Shown: piece by piece, positions 13,251 through 26,556 of the stretch
How positions within the stretch are numbered: position 1 is the stretch's first letter
Layout: each line of letters opens with the position of its first letter
NCBI GenBank assembly: GCA_013399855.1
Contig: VXAY01002479.1
Coordinates: 903,103-967,102 of the forward strand
Length of the DNA stretch: 64,000 nt
Reading direction: 5' to 3'
Source: Oxyruncus cristatus
Lineage: Eukaryota; Chordata; Aves; Passeriformes; Cotingidae
Program-made: the position numbers and the translations under genes
Notes under the pieces: generated by a model
Told to the model about the DNA's origin: nothing
Database searches by the model: none
Seen by the model: the letters and a program-made list of their open reading frames with translations, nothing else

Positions 13251-15371
13251 AATAGGATGGCCTTTAATCCATACTACAAGAAAAAGGAAATAATTATATA
13301 CAGCTTAAGAGAAATAGAAGTTCATGTGAAGTGACTAAAATATTGACTCTTGTAAAGAGCTTGATTTTTCCAACCTTTTGGCTTTAAATGTCTCCCCCTA
13401 TCTGCCTTCTAATAGGTGAAGGAAAAGGGGAACTACCTTTCTTACCACTCCCCCCCTGGAGCAATATCTTGCTCACATCAAGTGCTGTGGAGAACAGAGT
13501 TGCAGCTATTGCAACCGCAAATAGCATCACTAATCTGTCAGCACCCTGGGAATCCTTGACAGGTGCTTCTTAGCCATCTGCATTGCTTTTTTTCCCTTTT
13601 AAACTCATCTCCTTTTGGCAGCATTGCTGGCCAAATCCTTGCTTTTGTGTGTGCTTAGGCTGTCTGGGGAGGAACAGAGCACCGACGGGAGGTCAAGGGA
13701 GAGAAAGAGCTGAGAATCTCTTGCTTCGGTAATTAGTTCTGATCCCTGCAATGAGAAGCAGAAATTTGGCAAGCACGGGAGGGGAATGAGTGTGCTCCCA
13801 GATGGACAAAGTCTAATTTGGGACTGAAAGAGAAAGAAGAAGCAAAAGCAGGACCACAACCAATAAATCCATTCACAATTTAGTCCATTCACTCTTTCGG
13901 CTGTTGCCTTTTTTCCTATATTTATATGAAGTCTAGATTTCTCCCCCACCCTCCATCCTTGTCTTTCCTAAGATGTTATTGGCTTGAACAATATGACAGT
14001 AATGTTGTCTTTACAACATTAGTGTAATTGAACAAAAATGTTACATCCTTTCCTTCATACTTAACCTTTAAAGGACACATTTATTCAAAAATACTCAGCA
14101 TGACCCTCTTTTTGACTTTCTGGCTGAATGCACCCATAAGATTCCCCAGATTTATCATGAACATAATAATACAGGAATGAAAAATACAATAATGCTTAAT
14201 TTGTTTTTTCACTTTAGCTGAAAATGCAATGTTCATTTATGGGAAAGGTCAGGATACTGTTTAGGCTTTCCATGTTCAATGCCACAGATTTCACAGTTTC
14301 CTATATACTGACAACACAAACAAAGATGCAGTTTAATCTGATTTTCACCAAGGAAAAAAGTGTTGAGAGCCCAAGGGTGGCCTATGAAACAAGAGGAGTC
14401 TTTGACTTATTGGGCAAGGACATTGACTTTTGTTTCAACACAGGGAAAGTAGGAGCCACGTGGCTCTGGGGGGGGATACCTTTGATTTATAAAATACTGA
14501 GTTATGGAAAGAAATTAATTTTGAGGCTGACCAGGCAGAAGGACTAGAATTTTAAACTTATGCTTGTGGTAGTGCCAGGGCTGCAGAGGCTTCAGTACCA
14601 CAGTAACAGCAGTAAAGTAATTCATGAGGTTCTGAAGCAAAAGGAGATTGCTGGGATTAAGGGAAAACCTCTCTTAAGTAGTTGTCTTGGTCCTGAATGT
14701 TCTCTCTCCCAATCAGTGTCAGTCACCATCCTGCACATAAGTCTGAATGACCACCCAGCCAGAGGCACTGGGTGGGTTTTTTCCTTCCTAAAGGCAAAAT
14801 GATTAATGTTTGCAAACTCTTTGCAATCTGCTGGTATCATTACTACATATCAGCAGTTTAAATACTCAATATTTTAAGTAAATAGAGGACTGTGATGCTG
14901 CCAGCCTGATAAATACGAGAGGATTAAATTTGCTTAGAAAGTTGAAGTAATTGCAAATTAATTTAGTATATTTAACTTGCATTTTTTTATGTGTTCACCT
15001 GATAGATAACCCCTTCATTTTAATATTGTAGCTCCATGGGATTTTTATGTGCATATCACTCAAGTCTGTTCCTAAGTACATAAGAGGCAAGGAATGCTGT
15101 TTCTTTGGGCAGATGGATACATTACTAAAAATCACAAACCCATCAGATCAACAAGGACTATATAATTATCATGGAGAAATAAAGCCAATAAATCTATCTG
15201 GTATAAATTATAGGGCTTATGAAGTCATACATAATGAAATAAATATTTAATTTTTCTGAAATCCAAAATCTCTCTTTAGAAACGGGAATATTAAAAATTA
15301 ATTTCCATTTCTTATGATGAGTACAGTGTGGTTGGGTGGTTTCAGCATGTGCATGTACTCCCAAGCACTTC
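13251..15371. other. non-coding DNA, no gene recognised
   Basis: Contains only short unsupported frames (for example 14224-14547, 107 codons, no motif or splice context). No repeat family was recognised. Confidence 0.5.
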
Positions 15372-15560
15372 TGAATCCTATTCCTGGTTCTGACACTGAT
15401 TCACACCCTGGACCGAGACAAATCATTCAACCTCTCTGTACTCCCTGCCCATCTGTAAAGCTGAGATAATGCTGACCTGCTTCACAGAACCATTAGGAGA
15501 ATTAAGAAACATCTGTTCTGCAACTTGAAGACATGAAATGCTCTAAAAATGCAAAATACT
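15372..15560 (+). repeat. MIR-like tRNA-derived SINE
   Basis: The order of blocks matches a MIR/CORE-SINE. 'tattcctggttctgacactg' comes first, then 'gacaaatcattcaacctctc' with 'tgtactccctgcccatctgt'. 'aaagctgagataatgctgac' follows, then 'ctgcttcacagaaccattag' with 'gagaattaag'. A tail with 'gaaatgctctaaaaatgcaa' and 'aatactattatt' corresponds to the 'gcgctatataaatgcaaagtattatt' end seen in sauropsid MIR copies. It is diverged throughout, as expected for an ancient element. Identification is by eye. Confidence 0.75.
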
Positions 15561-16756
15561 ATTATTCAAGAGATGCATAAAACCTTCCAGGATTTGGAGA
15601 TTTTTGCATTGTCACCAAATTTCTTAGGACCTGGCAGGAGTGATTTCTCCTTCAATAATTTGGTCAGCTCCCTCTTTCTGTAAGATTTATTATTTCACTC
15701 TCCCAACCAAGTCTGTCACAATTAAAAGAGAGATGTTTACTGTAAGTTGGCTCTTCCCTAGAAATAATTGGCAGCGTGTTCCTTGCGGAGGCACAGCAGA
15801 GAGCTCATCCTCTGCAAAAGACTCAACCCCTGACAATGCAGGTCCTGCTCTGCCAACAAATTCAAACAGTGTCTGCTTCCTAATTATGAGGAAAAGGTGA
15901 AGGGCTATTGAGGGGCAGAAAATTATGCAATGGGAGCACAAACTAAGAGGAGAAATGTTTAATAATTGGAACTTTTGCTGTGTATCTGAATAGAAGGAGC
16001 TTCTCTATAAGGGATGAAGAAACTACTTCTTTTCATCAAGAATTTTGCAAGCTGCATTGAGCAGAGGGCAGCAAATCTGTGAATCAGATTGCAAGATTTG
16101 TATTTCAAAACAGAAGTATAATTGGCTTCCTTTTTTAAACAATCATATTTTATGCTATATTTCACGTTTTATCTACTCATTCTATGCAACATTCTTCCAA
16201 AATTATTCTTTTTCTTTCTCAGTTTTCCTGCCTATTCAAGGCACTATTTATTTATCTCACTTCAGTATTTATTTACTTTTCTGAAGTAAAAGTTAAATGA
16301 ACTTTGCTATGCCATATTTTTTTAATTGATACAGTTTCAAGTAAATTCTATTTTTACACCTGAAATTACAGTAAAATATTTTACATCTCTGGGAATGGGT
16401 CTTATTTTCTAAAGCAGCCATTCTTTGGAAAAAAAAAACAAACCCACAACTGTGCAGCTTACAAAAAACAGATATATAAAACTCCTTTATAACTGACTAG
16501 GGAGAAAGATAAGACTCGCAACCCATTTTTGTCAGAGGTGGGTTAGAGGTGGTTTTTCAGCTTCTGCTGTGCTTGAGTGGCATTAATAATGACCTTTGCA
16601 TGATTAAGTCAAAAGCCTAACCTGGAAAGATAGCCAGCTCTACCTTAATTGCCATTATTATGGTATTCACTATGGCCTTGAAGTCTTTAGTAGGCTGTAA
16701 AATAGTGTCTATTCCAAATAAGCTCTGTTCTCTACTACCTATCTATCTCCCTTACA
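15561..16756. other. non-coding DNA; possible conserved element at 16555-16690
   Basis: No gene was recognised. Positions 16555-16690 are unusually free of low-complexity sequence and combine TAAT cores with an octamer-like 'tttgcatgatta'. This composition is typical of developmental enhancers, but that is an inference with no alignment behind it. Confidence 0.4.
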
Positions 16757-16953
16757 CACAGTCACAGATTACAAGGGCAGAGAGAATTGTTGTCATCAAA
16801 CCTCCTCCTTCAGACTGATCTTTTGGATACCCTTGGTGGTGAATGTCCTTTAGCCCTGATCAAACAGTGGTTGAGCCGAGTTCCTCCTTCTAGGAAATCA
16901 GTGGTCTTGAATTAAAGATTTCAAGTATCCATTCTGCTTTTGGCCAGTTATCC

Positions 16954-17030
<77 letters not shown>

Positions 17031-17300
17031 AATTAGAAATATTGTTTCTTGTTTTTAAGCATTGAGTAGTTTGGCTGGATATTGTTACGCTTTTGTGTAA
17101 GAGAGAAAGGAGCTGTCACTAGGAATGACAAAATAAGTATTTGTAGGCTGATCATATCTCTTGGTAATTTTCTCTTAAAGAAGAGTAAGCTAATCAACCC
17201 TTTAAATACCTGGCAGGTTTTCCAAACCTTGAATCATTTCTGTAGCCCTGTAGTCAACCCTTTCCATTCTGTCCGCTTACTCTCTGAAAAACCCTATTTT
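16757..17300 (-). repeat. ancient CR1/L3-like LINE copy split by a microsatellite
   Basis: On the plus strand, 'cacagattacaagggcagag' with 'tcatcaaacctcctcctt' (16762-16815) resembles the reverse-oriented 3' end of old CR1/L3-like elements. 'gaattaaagatttcaagtat' at about 16909-16928 follows in the expected order. After the ATCT array, 'ttccaaaccttgaatcattt' with 'ctgtagccctg' and 'ccctttccattctgtccgc' (17219-17276) matches the next more 5' block. Order and spacing support one element in reverse orientation. Divergence is high and the ends are approximate. Confidence 0.5.
16954..17030. repeat. (ATCT)n microsatellite
   Basis: About 19 uninterrupted copies of the tetranucleotide ATCT over 77 bp, with no substitution seen. 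A pure array of this length is likely to be variable in length between individuals. Confidence 0.99.
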
Positions 17301-20300
17301 AGGATGAATTTAATCATTTCACTGCAGTTTCAGCTCGAAGGTGAACGTTTCTAGAAATAATAATTCTCCACTGCTCTTTCTGTAGATATGTAAATCCATG
17401 CTCACAGGAGAAGGATAAAGTGACAATACCTGAAATAATCATTCTACCATACAGGGACTAAACTAATTCCCTTCCATGTGCGTCATATGCAGCACTATTT
17501 CGGAGGCAAATAATTGAAAATACACAGGCTAAGCTTTGGCCACCCATAACCACAACTGACCTGAAGCTATGTGGGCCAGAAAAATGCTCCAAAAGCAATT
17601 GTCTCTGTTGCAGTGATAAACTTTCTTTTTAGGAAATTCCCCGTGTTTCACCAACACCACCTCAGTATTCACACACCCGGGGCATTTTAAATGGACACAC
17701 AGAGGTTGTGCTTCAAGTTTGGATGAAGGATTGTGCTGACATGGCCCAGGGAGCTCAGCACTGAGCAGGATGCTGGGCAGTGTTTGAAGAACAGGGTCAC
17801 AGGGCAGCTGGAATCCAGCAGCATCTGTAAAGGATGGGAGCAGCCCACCAGAGCACAAGTGTGGGCTGTCAAGCTTAAAAGTAGGGAGATGTGGTATTGC
17901 AACAGTGTTTTGCTTTTATGCATCGTACAATTTGTATGGTAGTGTACAAAACCATTGCTATTTTCCTTTATATTTTGCTCGTTCTCAATGCCAGTACAGT
18001 GCCCCAAATAAGTAACAATTTTATAATATGTAAGCACTGCATCTGACCTCATGAACTGCTATAAAATTGTAATGCAAGGGTTTGAAATCATACACGAAAT
18101 AACAATTTCTGGTAAGTCCTTTTTTTGTTGTTTGTTTCCAATTAAACAAAGAAGGTAAAAACTAATTTCTGTCCATAAAAGAAAAAAGAAAAAAAAAAAA
18201 ATCTAAAAATGTTAATTCCTCAGAACAAATTTCACAGCCTGGAGAAACTGGAGTTCATATGGTGGTCATTCCCAAATGCACCATGAATGCTACTGCAAAT
18301 ATGCTTTAGATAAATTTTGCAATTTCCTTCTTCTACACATTCTGGTAGTATTTTACATTCTGCCTTGGGCACAGATCTCAACACAAGGGGCTGCATAATG
18401 CAGCCCGTAGCTCATGTGTGAGTGTACCTATGCCTTGAAAACTTTCACTGCCCTCTGTGATATATTGGTGTATCTAAGGAATATTAATATGTGCAAGAGT
18501 TGATGACTAACATGAGCATCTGCTTCAAAAATACCACAGCCAGAGCTAAGATATTATTATAGACGGTCTATTGTACTTGCAAAAGACAAGTAAAGAGTTC
18601 TTGGTTGAGAATACATGTCAGAAAAATGACATGTTTTCATCACTTTCAGCCACAGTTAAAAGACTCTGAATACATTAACCAGCTGAAGGAAAAATACTTT
18701 CAGCTTTTGTGTCACAGTGGGAATCTGTAAATGCAAGTTATGATGTAACAGACAATTACTGCGAATTCAACCGTTCATCATTTCTGAAAAGTTAATTTTT
18801 CTTTATTTTATTCTTTTTATGTACATAGAGAAATGTGGTATTTTTTGCCAAGTTTACAGTGCTCCAGTTTTGGGGACCCAAGCTAGAGAAAGGGGTTTAG
18901 GGTGGGCAGGAGTGACTCAGTAATTGCAGCTGAGTAGTTTTTTAATATAAGGATTTAGATCATTAGTTAAATCAAGTAGATGTTCCTGCATTGCTTTCCA
19001 AAATGATCCAAATCCTTTTGATGAAAATCTGGTCAATAATTCAGCGTGCCAACTGGCATGGGATCCTGGCCTTTGCTCTCAATAACTACTTATCAGTAGC
19101 TATTTCTTCTGGTTTCTTTCCTAAATCAGACTTGCTATTTCCTTTATGCAGAAGGCTTGAGCCCTACTCAGGGACTGAATTCCAAGAATGTCCACAGATG
19201 GTTGTGCCACCTCTAGGAATGCACAGCATTGTTTCTGAAAGGGATTCCTTGCGCCGGCAACAGCAAGAACCCGAGGATTACTGTTTTGAGTAAAGTTTTC
19301 CTGTTGTAATCATGTACTGACTCAGAATTATCCCTTTGTGCCCAGGTGGATGGACAGCCATGGTCCTTCTCACTGCCCAGCTCTTTGGCTGTGTTTCTTA
19401 GGCTGACCTGGACATTTTCCCTGAATCCAGTCCGACACCATGAGCCTCTTACACCCTTTGATAGGAGCAGGCTGTCATTTCACTGCATGAGGGTATGAAA
19501 GTGTGGAGTCCATCCCTCAGGTAAACTACACTTTCAAAGAAAATTGTGGTAGATTTTAAGAACCCAGTGCAAAAAATAATGGGCTAATTGTGAGCAACAA
19601 AGTTAAAAAAAATAAAGGAAATTACTTTTTGCTTACTTGTAGGAAGCAAAGCAGGAAAAAAGAAAAAGGTAGAAGTTGCGAGGAGAGATGTGGCCATGTA
19701 AGGAAAAGGTGTCAGGTTTCTGTCAAAGGCGTATCCACAGCAGTGAGTGTTACTGAAATGGCTCAAAGGAAGCACAAGGGGATTTGAACCAGGAAAAGTC
19801 TGGAAACATGAATATGTACAGCATCTTTACTCAGGAAGAAAACCATCAATTTTCAAGTATATATATGAAGAGAGAGAAAGTGAATTGAAACCTTTACAAG
19901 GTCACGTTTGTCCGTTCCATTTAAAATCTATTGCTGAAAATGGGGAACCAGATCCCTGAAAACGTTCCTGTACCTGTGCAGATTCTTACCCAGCCCATCC
20001 GTGTTGGCACAGTCCTCTGCTTAGCTTTACCTCCCTGTCCCAAATCTCATTTTTTCTCATGCATTTAGAGCAGCACTGGTGTCACTATGGCATACAAGAA
20101 GGAGATTGTTAATGTAAATACGGGACTATGAAGCAAGAGACCAGGTTATTATCCTCTGCTCCTCTGGTGCCTCTCTGCCCTGCAGGCTCCAGGGAAGCTG
20201 TGCTCCTTGGTACCTGTGAAATCTCCAGACAACGCCACGCTGAAAGAAACTAAAACAGACTTGATATTAACTGCCACCAATCATCTTCAGCATATTTTAT

Positions 20301-23300
20301 CACTGTATTTTGTTGGATGCTTTTTCCCATGCTTGAATTGTTATGAGCAGACCTTTATCATGTCCTCCACCAGACAGCCTTTTCCTCTCTCTTTTAATTA
20401 ATCCCTGTAACTCCACTAAAAAGGAGGCAAAATTTAGTATAAAAATCGTAATGGCCAAATTGACTGGCATTTCCAGGCTGCCTCAGCTGTCAGTGCCTGT
20501 GATGGCAGGAGATGTTTTGCCAGCACCACTTTCATGAAAAGAAACGTATACATATATATACAGCCAAGAACAGTGTGGGAGCTGTTTCCCAAAAAAAATG
20601 TTGGAAGTCAGTAGTGACATAAGAGTTATTAGTGCATATAATTTCTACAGTGTCAAATAAAAGAAATAATGAAAAATAAAAGAAAATGTGCTTTCCCAGA
20701 AAGTAAATGTTAGAAAGCTATTTAATTAATATGACGGCTTAGTGGGTGCCATTAAGCACCTCTTTAGGCTAATTTTAGTCCCAGCAGGGGTGTGGATAAA
20801 TAGGAAGTAATTTTACACCCTCTTACAGATATAGCCTTATTTTATTAAATCAGAAGGGACTAGGCTCTCCCAGTCATTGCATTATTTGACTGCACTATGA
20901 GGTGACAAATTCTTTATCAGATTTAATCCTTACAGTAGCAAATAAACAAACAAAAAACCCCCACACAACCAATAAATAACAGTTTAAGCCTGCACCGCCC
21001 ACTTACCAACACACTAACAAATGTGAGAATTTGAGGCCAAACCTCAAGCTGAAGGGCACTGTCCATTTCTGGAGTAGAATTAGATTTCTTACCCCTCTCC
21101 TGCTCTTAGCCAAAGCCAGATCAGTTTGTTTTTATTTAAGTCCATAGCTTACAAGAAAGGACACCAGAAAATATAATGATTCATCCAAACATGGTGTTTC
21201 CAGTGAAGAGCTCTATCAGAACTTGTTTTCTCCAAAGACAATTGTCTATATGTGACACACAGAGACACATCTAGGTAATACTTCCACTGTTACACTCCCA
21301 GCACTTCTTCACTGAGTGAGCTTGATATATTCCTGTTATTTCACAGTCAAAACCATATCTTTTAATAATTCTTACAGATTTTTCTCTTTTGAGCATTTCT
21401 TAAATATGCAGAAACTAAGAGCACCCTTGCTTTTCTTCCTTTCTAGTGAGGAGAGGAATTTTATTTGAAGTTTCATCAGTAGCTGAGACAATTAAATAAA
21501 CACTTCACAAAAGTTCAGCAATTGATTTTGACAGAAGTGAAATACTGCAGTGAAAGTGCAGTGGAAATGTGATGCTACAACTTACCTGACCTTACCTCAC
21601 ACACAGGCTGACAAACAGATTAACAGGGCTTCAAAAGGATGCATTAATTTTCTGATACTTAAAAGTTTAAATATTTAAATCTGGATTTACTTGTTATCCT
21701 AAGCAGCCTCCTGCAGGTTTACAGGCCTAAATTCTTCAGATTTGTCTAATTCTAGGCTGTCTTTGCCTGACACATCGGAGCAGGTTTTAACAAACACACT
21801 TGTTTTCTGAGTTGTTGCAGCAACTTCAGTCTGTTCTGAAATCAAGCGCATGGCTTGAACACTGCTCATCCTGGGCAATTCTGAAGAACCCATAGGGTCC
21901 AAACCTCAGTTGCTCTTTGATATGCAAGTTGAAATATGAATTGAGAAATGTGTCCTGTTGCACCTACAGCTTGGCCTCTGCCTGCTCTCACCCCCAGAAC
22001 CACAAGAAAGTGAAAGACAAAAGCAAACAACAACCACCAAACAAACAAAACCAACAAAAATATGACAACCCCCCCACCACCACCTTTAAGAAAGGAAATA
22101 ATTTTTTTATATCTCCAGCATCTCAAAATTGGGATATAACAGTATGTTTTGCCATCATAATACATCAGAAAGAATCAAGGTGTATGAGACCAGTTTAATA
22201 ACAGATTCAGTGTAAGAGACAATTAAGTGACAGGAATTTTAGGAATTTGTTTATGACGATCAAAATAAAAAGAGGATACAGATGAGAGGACAACCTAATG
22301 CACATTATTATTAGCATTATCTACAGTCTATGCTAAATGGTTTCTCTGCTCACTTACTATCAGGCACTTCTGTGGTATTCCTTGTGTTCCTTTCCCCACA
22401 GCAATGTGAGAATTTAATATAGAAGATAATATCGGTGTTCAAAGCCCTGCTACACTCCCTCTCATCCCGCACCTGCTGTGACAGGATGCTGGTTTCCAAT
22501 TCTGAAGGAAGACTCTTTGTCAGCTCATTCGCAGAACTTCTTTACTCATTATCGTTATAAATAGTGCACCTTGATAAAGTAGCCCGTTCTTAAATTCCTA
22601 GACCTCACGACTGACCCTGATCAAGAGACTCCTGCTTTGCTGTCTCTTTGGACTATGCAGTGGTCTTCAATTTGATGCTGAACTTGTTTATTCGTAAACT
22701 TCATTGTGTCTCATGACATGACAACGTTTGGGGGAAAAGGGGGAGAGGCTAATTCCTCACCTCACCCTGAAGAGCCTTATAAGTGTCTCTTTCTAAACAA
22801 AATAAAATCTAATTTTTCATTCTGAGAGAATGGCTGCCTGCAAGCCCACGCAGGCAATACAGCAGTCAAAGATGCTATTGTAAAGCCATCCTTTCAGTGC
22901 AGTTCCTTTCTTCAAATGCTTGAGCACCATTAAAAAAAACCAAAACACTGAACTTACACCTGAACATGTATCAGTCAGGCGTCTCTCTTCTTACACTTAA
23001 ATATATTTTAATCATGCATTGCCATAGTGCTGGTTACCAGCAGGGTTTACTGGGACAGTTCATTTGTATTGGAGGAAAATGCCAGCTGAGGAAATGAAGA
23101 CATGCTGAAGGAAGTTATAAATTATCTTAGCATAATTTTAAAATTCTTGTGTTGGCAGTTACAAAAAAACAAACCTTTTTTTCCTTCTTCTCCCCTTTAT
23201 TCTGTAAGACAGCAGACAGTTTGTGACACAACCTTAACTCTGTAAATACCACATTACCAAACTTCAGGATCTGCCTCCTCCAGCACAAAGCTGATTTTTG

Positions 23301-23307
23301 ACAGTTA
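17301..23307. other. non-coding DNA, no gene recognised
   Basis: About 6 kb without a supported exon. The open frames at 17529-18052 overlap in several frames on both strands over a GC-richer patch and show no domain. Positions 20700-20850 contain a TAAT-rich, non-repetitive stretch that might be a regulatory element. Positions 22015-22085 are CAA/ACC low-complexity sequence. Confidence 0.5.
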
Positions 23308-23356
23308 CATGAGATCCAAAGCTTCTGGAAAACATGAGATCCAAAGCTTCTGGAAA
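23308..23356. repeat. recent 25-bp tandem duplication
   Basis: The unit 'catgagatccaaagcttctg' plus 'gaaaa' at 23308-23332 is followed directly by a nearly identical copy at 23333-23356, one A shorter. Near-perfect identity suggests a recent slippage event. Confidence 0.95.
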
Positions 23357-26300
23357 CTGAGGACTGAGCAGGGCTGTTGGATCCCTAACAGCCTAAGCTG
23401 TCTGCAACTGCAGGAGAAATGCCCTAACAATCTCAATGTCGAGTCACCATCAGCCAGTCTGACGTCTGCCAGGGTAGTTTGCTCTTGCTGCTGCCATTAT
23501 AAATCCATTTGCAAAGCAAAGTGTTTCAATCATTAAAAAATGTCTAATTTCCAGCCTTGGGGCAAGTGGCTATTTATCAGCACTCGAGCCAGTGTTACCA
23601 TTTGTTCTACCTCAAACACCTTCTGACATTCCCTGGCATTTACTCCTCTTCCCCACAATTCCTTCACAGCTATCAATATTAACTTTTCGCTGACTTGACT
23701 GCAGCAAGATGGACAATCCAAGCTCTCAGGTTTTTATTTTCTGGGTCCAGGTTTTCTGAGCCGCAGACAGATATCTATGTCATGAATTTTTGAGGTGGAA
23801 TCAATTCCATCTTTCCAATGTAAAATCTTGCAGGCCAATTTACTGAAGTGTAACACTGTCTGCTGGATCTCCTTGAGCGTGCAATTTCAACAGAATTGGA
23901 GAAGAGCAACAATCTCCTTCAGACAAAAAAAAAAATTAATGTTAAGCAAATATTTCTAACAATTTATTAAAACCAGTCCTTGAAAATTAGCTTTAACACC
24001 AAGGGGGAACCCAAAACCTTAGGGAGTTACTTTAAAAATATTAACAGAGGAAAATAAGGAATTTTAATGATAGTACACTAAATATCTTATGACTTGAAGC
24101 ACTTCAGATGCAATTGATCTCACCACAGTGGTGACAAGTTAGGGAGCAGTGAGAACAGAGACTTATCATCAGATAAAAAGCTCAAAACAGAATTACATCC
24201 TTTGCTTGTCACCAAAGCACTAATACTGAGAGGGTGTGGGAAGGCAATTTACATACAAAATTGGAGCCACATATGTAATGTACTCTGATTTTTCACTTGA
24301 ACTACATTTCAATGACAGAAGGTCTTTTTCTGTAGCCATACATTTAGGAAAAATGGGTGATTGTGTTCCTCATGCATCACCCTATTTTCTGTAGCACTGG
24401 AGAATTATTTTGTGTTTTGTTAAAAATTGTAAGGTAATCTAATGAAAACTGGCCAGCCCCTGCCTTCTTGTCATTTCAAACCCCCTAAAAATACTATTTA
24501 CAAAGTATGCAACTGGAAAGCTACACTGAATAATGTATAAAGAACACATTTCTTTGAATTTCATAGGCTTTTGATGACAAAAACTTGACAGACTGAAGGA
24601 TGTTATTCTGTCATGCAGCAAGCTAGATGAAGAGATCTGAAAAGTTTTCTTTCTTTCAAGCACATCCATCTTCTGGAAGTGGATATCTGGGAGTGCAATA
24701 ATGTTACTTCTTTAATGGGTTTTTTATTAATTTTATTTTTATTTTTAACATATACATTTGATGGTCGATTTTTTTTCCCAAAATCTTCTCCTGAATGTTA
24801 AATTGACTGCCTAGAATCAGCTCTTTCTTCTCTGTCACATGCAATCCTTTCCTTGATGACTCTTGACAATTCCTACCTGACAGGATAACTGGGCGATATC
24901 CTAAATTCGAAAGGACCCTGCTCACTTCCCCTTGGGAATGCTCCATTACAACAACTCACCTGCACCTCCTGGATCCCGGTTCCTGTAGCAAAAGATTTTC
25001 CAGGGCCAAAGGCAAGGCCATGTCCAGGAACACATGTAGGGTTGAGATGCTGGATTCCCCCTGTCTCTGAGATGAATGTGCAACCAACAGGAAAGCAAAG
25101 GGACCAGGAATGTTTGTCCCAGTGCAACACCAGCACGGGTAGAACCCCTTGTCTTTCTCCTCGACTCATTGCCTTCTTCTCCATATGTTCCCTCCCAGCC
25201 ACAAGGCAGGAAAATCTGGTTAGAATGAGCACGTATTACTGCACACCTCATTCCACAATTTCAGGAAATTCCTCAACAGTCCTCTCTGTTAATGGGCATA
25301 CTATTACCTGTGCTTTATTCCCACTATAAAAATTAGTCATAATATGCCATCTGTTTTCCCCCTTAGTCAGCAGTCAGTATACAGCACTACAGGCAAGAGC
25401 ATCAGTGGATGCCAGGGTGCAGATACATTTTTAGTGATCATTTTGACTTTTTTTTCATTTGTAGAAAAGCGGATTTCTCCCTTTTCAAGGATGATTGTTA
25501 TGTCGTGCTTTTTCTGAGAAAGTGGAATTATTAATTTAACCCCTGCAGCAGTCTCAGTTGCAAAATGCACATTGAACATGAGATATTTAATGTGCACAGC
25601 TGGTGTGACCATTTAAAAAAATTAGGAAGAAAATAGATCCTTGGTTTTCAATTTCTTCCCCAAAAGAATAAAAAAAGGCACATTTTGTTCTGCTCTAATT
25701 AGTATGTGTGCCAGTGCATGACTTCCAAAGCAGGCAGATGCTTTGAATGAAGTGTAATGTAGATTTTCATTAATCTTCTTTGGCACAAGACTTTTCTTCT
25801 GCTATGTGTATGCAGGAAGTAATGACTAGAAAAGATGAGCAATCACAGGCAGTTCTAACCAACTTAAGCTGGCTTTTGTAAAGGGCAAGACAGGGTCATA
25901 AAAGAATATGGTTACCTCAGTGTCTGACATCTCTCGGTTTCTGGTTTTTCATTATGATGAAGGGTTGGGGGTAATTCCTTTTTAATGCAAAATATTAAAT
26001 TCAGGTAAGGGGACTCTAAAGAAATTAAATATCAATGCACTGACAAATGCATGCATTTCAATCAGTTCTGGGACCGACACAAGAGAAAACCACAGACATT
26101 TTCCTTACAGCCAGCAGAGAATTCAAAATTGTATTTCCTGAAACCACTTTCCTGTTTAAAAAGGAGTAAGGAGAGTTTTCCCATCTTGCTGGAAATGAAA
26201 GCCTATCAATGAACAGTTCTAGAATAAAGCTGGAATTACTTTCATCTTTTCCCACCCTAATTTAGGTATATTCTGGATTGCTTTAGCTATGGTTAAAGCA

Positions 26301-26517
26301 GAAAAAAGCTTGAGGTAGAGACTGTGCTTGTTTTCTCCTATTAAATAGTGCAGCTAGGTTATGCTACCAAAGACAAAGATTCTATGTCTGGTGAAAGTCC
26401 ATGCGCCACAGTAAGAACCGACGATGGTACAGAGTCATTTGCCAGCAGCAAAAACTGCTCTCTTGCCAGGAAAAGACTAACATGAAGACTGAAAGTCAAA
26501 TATAAACAACCTTTCAA
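23357..26517. other. non-coding DNA; two open frames without support
   Basis: The GC-richer patch at 24946-25251 is open in two minus-strand frames and one plus-strand frame, and 25367-25612 is open on the minus strand. None shows a domain I recognise. The second begins right after an in-frame stop and has no acceptor, so neither is called a gene. Confidence 0.5.
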
Positions 26518-26556
26518 AGATACTCTCTTTGAGCACAGAGATACTCTTTGAGCACA
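26518..26556. repeat. short tandem duplication, about 20-bp unit
   Basis: 'agatactctctttgagcaca' at 26518-26537 is repeated as 'gagatactctttgagcaca' at 26538-26556, with a two-base CT difference in the inner run. Confidence 0.9.

Noticed and set aside
17529..18052. Overlapping 109- and 121-codon minus-strand frames
   Set aside because: Different frames over the same bases, no motif, plus-strand frame open as well.
24873..25251. GC-richer patch open in two minus-strand frames and one plus-strand frame
   Set aside because: Openness in several frames reflects base composition; no domain recognised and no convincing acceptor/donor pair.
25367..25612. 81-codon minus-strand frame with protein-like look
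   Set aside because: It begins directly after an in-frame stop, has no acceptor to rescue it, and matches no family I know. A protein search could reopen this.
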